A stretch of 8,403 bases of DNA from Dehalococcoidales bacterium (lineage in GTDB: Bacteria > Chloroflexota > Dehalococcoidia > Dehalococcoidales > UBA5760), in assembly GCA_030640485.1 (NCBI GenBank), contig DAOWJG010000178.1, forward strand, positions 1 to 8,403, given 5' to 3'. Each line of letters opens with the position of its first letter. Position 1 is the first letter of the stretch. The notes below the pieces were generated by a model that was not told where the DNA came from, did no database searches, and was given only the letters and a program-made list of their open reading frames with translations. The translations under genes and the position numbers were made by a program. This document shows positions 6,887-8,403 of this stretch, in pieces.

Positions 6887-7414
6887 ATGATTACCAGCAA
6901 AAAGATTAGGCTACGCAAGAAAAAACTGGCCGACGCCACCAATAACTACGCCTGGCAGACAGACCCAGAGCTTGTTCAGCTTGATGCTGCCCCGCTCCTA
7001 ACGACTACCTTTTCCCAGTATCTAGCTGCCTATCTAGAGGAACTGCTCTACATCTCTTCAAGAAGATACACTTTCGCTATAGAAACCCTGGACGGCAAAC
7101 ATATTGGCAACTGCTCGTACTATGACATTAATGAAACTAACAGCGAAGCCCAGCTAGGGATTAAAATCGGCAACCACGACTACTGGGATAAGGGTTATGG
7201 TACTGAGACGGTAGCCACCCTGCTAAACTATATTTTCCAGGAGACAAACCTTAACCGCATCTACCTGAAGACCCTAGCCTTAAACACTCGGGCACAGAGG
7301 TGCTTCCAGAAATGCGGTTTTGTCCCCCGCGGACACCTGAACAGGGACGGCTATTACTTCGTGATTATGGAGATACACCGTAAACAGTGGGAGGAACGGC
7401 AAACAATAACTTAG
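6887..7414 (+). CDS. GNAT-family N-acetyltransferase, RimJ/RimL-like
   Basis: The 175-residue protein transfers an acetyl group from acetyl-CoA to an amine, of unknown identity. The fold signature is clear: IRLRKKKLADATNNYAW (7-23) opens the domain as in RimJ/RimL-type enzymes; the acetyl-CoA-binding motif A has DKGYGTETV (101-109) after LGIKIGNHDYW (90-100), and motif B is NTRAQRCFQKCGF (133-145). FVPRGHLNRDGYYFVIMEI (145-163) closes the domain. Known relatives modify ribosomal proteins, antibiotics or small metabolites, and I cannot choose among them. I use the ATG at 6887 over an in-frame ATG at 6836 that overlaps the HEAT gene and lacks a good Shine-Dalgarno sequence. It starts 16 bases after the HEAT stop, so it is probably the third gene of the PAC2-HEAT unit. 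Confidence 0.88.
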   Translation: MITSKKIRLRKKKLADATNNYAWQTDPELVQLDAAPLLTTTFSQYLAAYLEELLYISSRRYTFAIETLDGKHIGNCSYYDINETNSEAQLGIKIGNHDYWDKGYGTETVATLLNYIFQETNLNRIYLKTLALNTRAQRCFQKCGFVPRGHLNRDGYYFVIMEIHRKQWEERQTIT

Positions 7415-7506
7415 GGCTACTTTCTTTTAGCGAAGTTTAAAAAGCCAAAGCCACTCCACAGAAATAATGTCTTCCCCTTCTTGAAAGAATAAAAGCCAAG
7501 GAGGGC

Positions 7507-7578
7507 AAGAGAGGCGAAGCCCTTCTTAAATAACCAATTCCCCTTGATGAGGGGACGGAAAAAGAGGATAGGGTTACC
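7507..7578. repeat. Two-hairpin intergenic repeat, decayed copy B
   Basis: This matches copy A at 4971-5056 in the same order and orientation: GCCC(C/T)TCTTA (7519-7528), AACCAATTCCCC (7532-7543, identical over 12 bases), TTGAT (7544-7548), AGGGGA (7550-7555) and GGATAGGGTTACC (7566-7578, identical over 13 bases). The first hairpin is shorter and imperfect (AAGAGAGGC, loop GAA, GCCCTTCTT, with one wobble and one mismatch), and the second has only a 6-bp stem (7539-7555) because six bases present in A are missing. The loop here is GAA where copy A has TTC. The copy lies between the GNAT gene and mtnA and has no coding capacity. Confidence 0.75.
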
Positions 7579-7627
7579 TTGAGGGAAATCTCAAAAGGGG
7601 GGAAGCCGTGGGTGAGGTTAATTAAAA
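7579..7627 (+). promoter_or_regulatory. Short leader of mtnA with a small hairpin
   Basis: TTGAG (7579-7583) can pair with CTCAA (7590-7594) across a 6-base loop, and GAGG at 7614-7617 is the probable ribosome binding site, 10 bases before the ATG, which is on the long side. I see no promoter hexamers that fit and no SAM-riboswitch core. Regulation cannot be inferred. Confidence 0.3.
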
Positions 7628-8403
7628 ATGAATGATTTAGCGATAGAATGGCTGGGCAGTAAGGTCAAGCTCCTTGACCAGACCAGGCTCCCTCAAGAAG
7701 AGGTTTACCTGGAGCTTAGCGACTATCAGGATGTAGCCTCAGCCATTAAAGAAATGAAGGTTAGAGGCGCCCCGGCCATTGGGGTGGCTGGTGCCTATGG
7801 AGTGGCTCTGGGCGCCCTAAAAATTGAGGCCAAGTCTAAAGACGAGCTCCTGGTAAAGCTCAGAGGCATTACCCAAACCCTAGCGACCACCAGACCCACC
7901 GCTCAAAACCTCTTCCAGGTTATTAGCCGTATGCAACATGTAGCCAAAGTCGGTGGTGACATAGAACAGATTAAAGAAGCTCTGGTTAACGAGGCGCTCA
8001 AAATACACTCGGAGGAGGCTGAGGCAACTAGAAAGCTATCACAGTTCGGGGCTGCACTAATCAACGAGGGTTATACCATCCTGACCCATTGTAATACCGG
8101 GGCTCTAGCTACCGCCGGCTATGGCACTGCCCTCGGGGTGATTAAGTATGCCTGGGAGCAGGGCAAAAGGATAAGGGTTTTCGCCACCGAGACCCGCCCC
8201 CGCCTCCAGGGGGCACGCCTTACCGCCTGGGAGCTAAAGCAGGCTCTCATCCCCTTCACCCTCATCACCGACTCTATGGCGGGGCACTTCATGAGCCGGG
8301 GAGAGATCAGCTGCGTTATCGTGGGTGCTGACCGCATTGCCGCTAACGGGGACACCGCCAATAAGATTGGCACCTATACCCTGGCAGTGCTGGCGATGGA
8401 GCA
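7628..8403 (+). CDS. mtnA: S-methyl-5-thioribose-1-phosphate isomerase, cut by the right edge
   Basis: MtnA converts 5-methylthioribose 1-phosphate to 5-methylthioribulose 1-phosphate in the methionine salvage pathway, in the cytoplasm. The reading frame is open for 258 codons to the edge of the window; full-length relatives are about 340-350 residues, so roughly 90 are missing. Diagnostic segments are VRGAPAIGVAGAYG (45-58), HCNTGALATAGYGTALG (154-170) with the catalytic-type Cys155, ATETRPRLQGARLTAWEL (186-203), and GADRIAANGDTANKIGTY (233-250) with the catalytic-type Asp235. These separate it from plain eIF2B-like subunits, although ribose-1,5-bisphosphate isomerases are related. The ATG is the first possible start, because TAA lies in frame at 7619-7621. 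The other pathway genes are not in the window. It lies over 200 bases past the GNAT gene with a repeat in between, so it is probably a separate unit. Confidence 0.93.
   Translation, partial: MNDLAIEWLGSKVKLLDQTRLPQEEVYLELSDYQDVASAIKEMKVRGAPAIGVAGAYGVALGALKIEAKSKDELLVKLRGITQTLATTRPTAQNLFQVISRMQHVAKVGGDIEQIKEALVNEALKIHSEEAEATRKLSQFGAALINEGYTILTHCNTGALATAGYGTALGVIKYAWEQGKRIRVFATETRPRLQGARLTAWELKQALIPFTLITDSMAGHFMSRGEISCVIVGADRIAANGDTANKIGTYTLAVLAME

Noticed and set aside
7415..7627. SAM riboswitch controlling mtnA
   Set aside because: Methionine-salvage genes can be under SAM riboswitches, but I see no conserved core or multi-helix junction, and the region is largely accounted for by the repeat copy.

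Overview
The window looks like an ordinary stretch of bacterial chromosome of roughly balanced base composition. The set of genes (hisS, a TldD/TldE pair, and a PAC2 - HEAT-repeat - GNAT - mtnA series) resembles Chloroflexota, most likely a Dehalococcoidia-like lineage. That placement is inferred from remembered family distribution and from the cysteine-rich HisRS insertion, and was not tested by any search. Seven complete genes and one gene cut by the right edge are supported. No RNA genes, insertion sequences or CRISPR arrays were seen.

Layout. Bases 1-175 hold no gene I can support. hisS (histidyl-tRNA synthetase) runs leftward from a TTG start at 1435. A 138-base divergent region (1436-1573) separates it from tldD, with candidate promoters facing both ways. 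tldD (1574-2950) and pmbA/tldE (2951-4252) abut exactly and encode the two subunits of a TldD/TldE-type metalloprotease. A 210-residue protein I do not recognise follows 49 bases later (4302-4934). It carries a short internal repeat and a possible helix-turn-helix.

The next intergenic region (4935-5141) contains a palindromic repeat element made of two perfect hairpins. Then come three tightly spaced genes, separated by 16 bases each: a PAC2-family protein with a run of seven glutamates at its C-terminus, an acidic HEAT-repeat protein, and a RimJ/RimL-like GNAT acetyltransferase. A second intergenic region (7415-7627) carries a decayed copy of the same repeat element. mtnA (methylthioribose-1-phosphate isomerase, methionine salvage) begins at 7628 and stays open to the edge of the window.

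How the genes work together. TldD and TldE almost certainly form one complex. PAC2, HEAT and GNAT are probably one transcription unit, and the PAC2 and HEAT proteins are plausible partners in a protein-assembly role, but nothing in the sequence names a substrate. The items most worth a second look are the two-hairpin repeat family, the unrecognised gene beside the protease, and the PAC2-HEAT-GNAT cluster. I found no clear evidence for a wholly new system.
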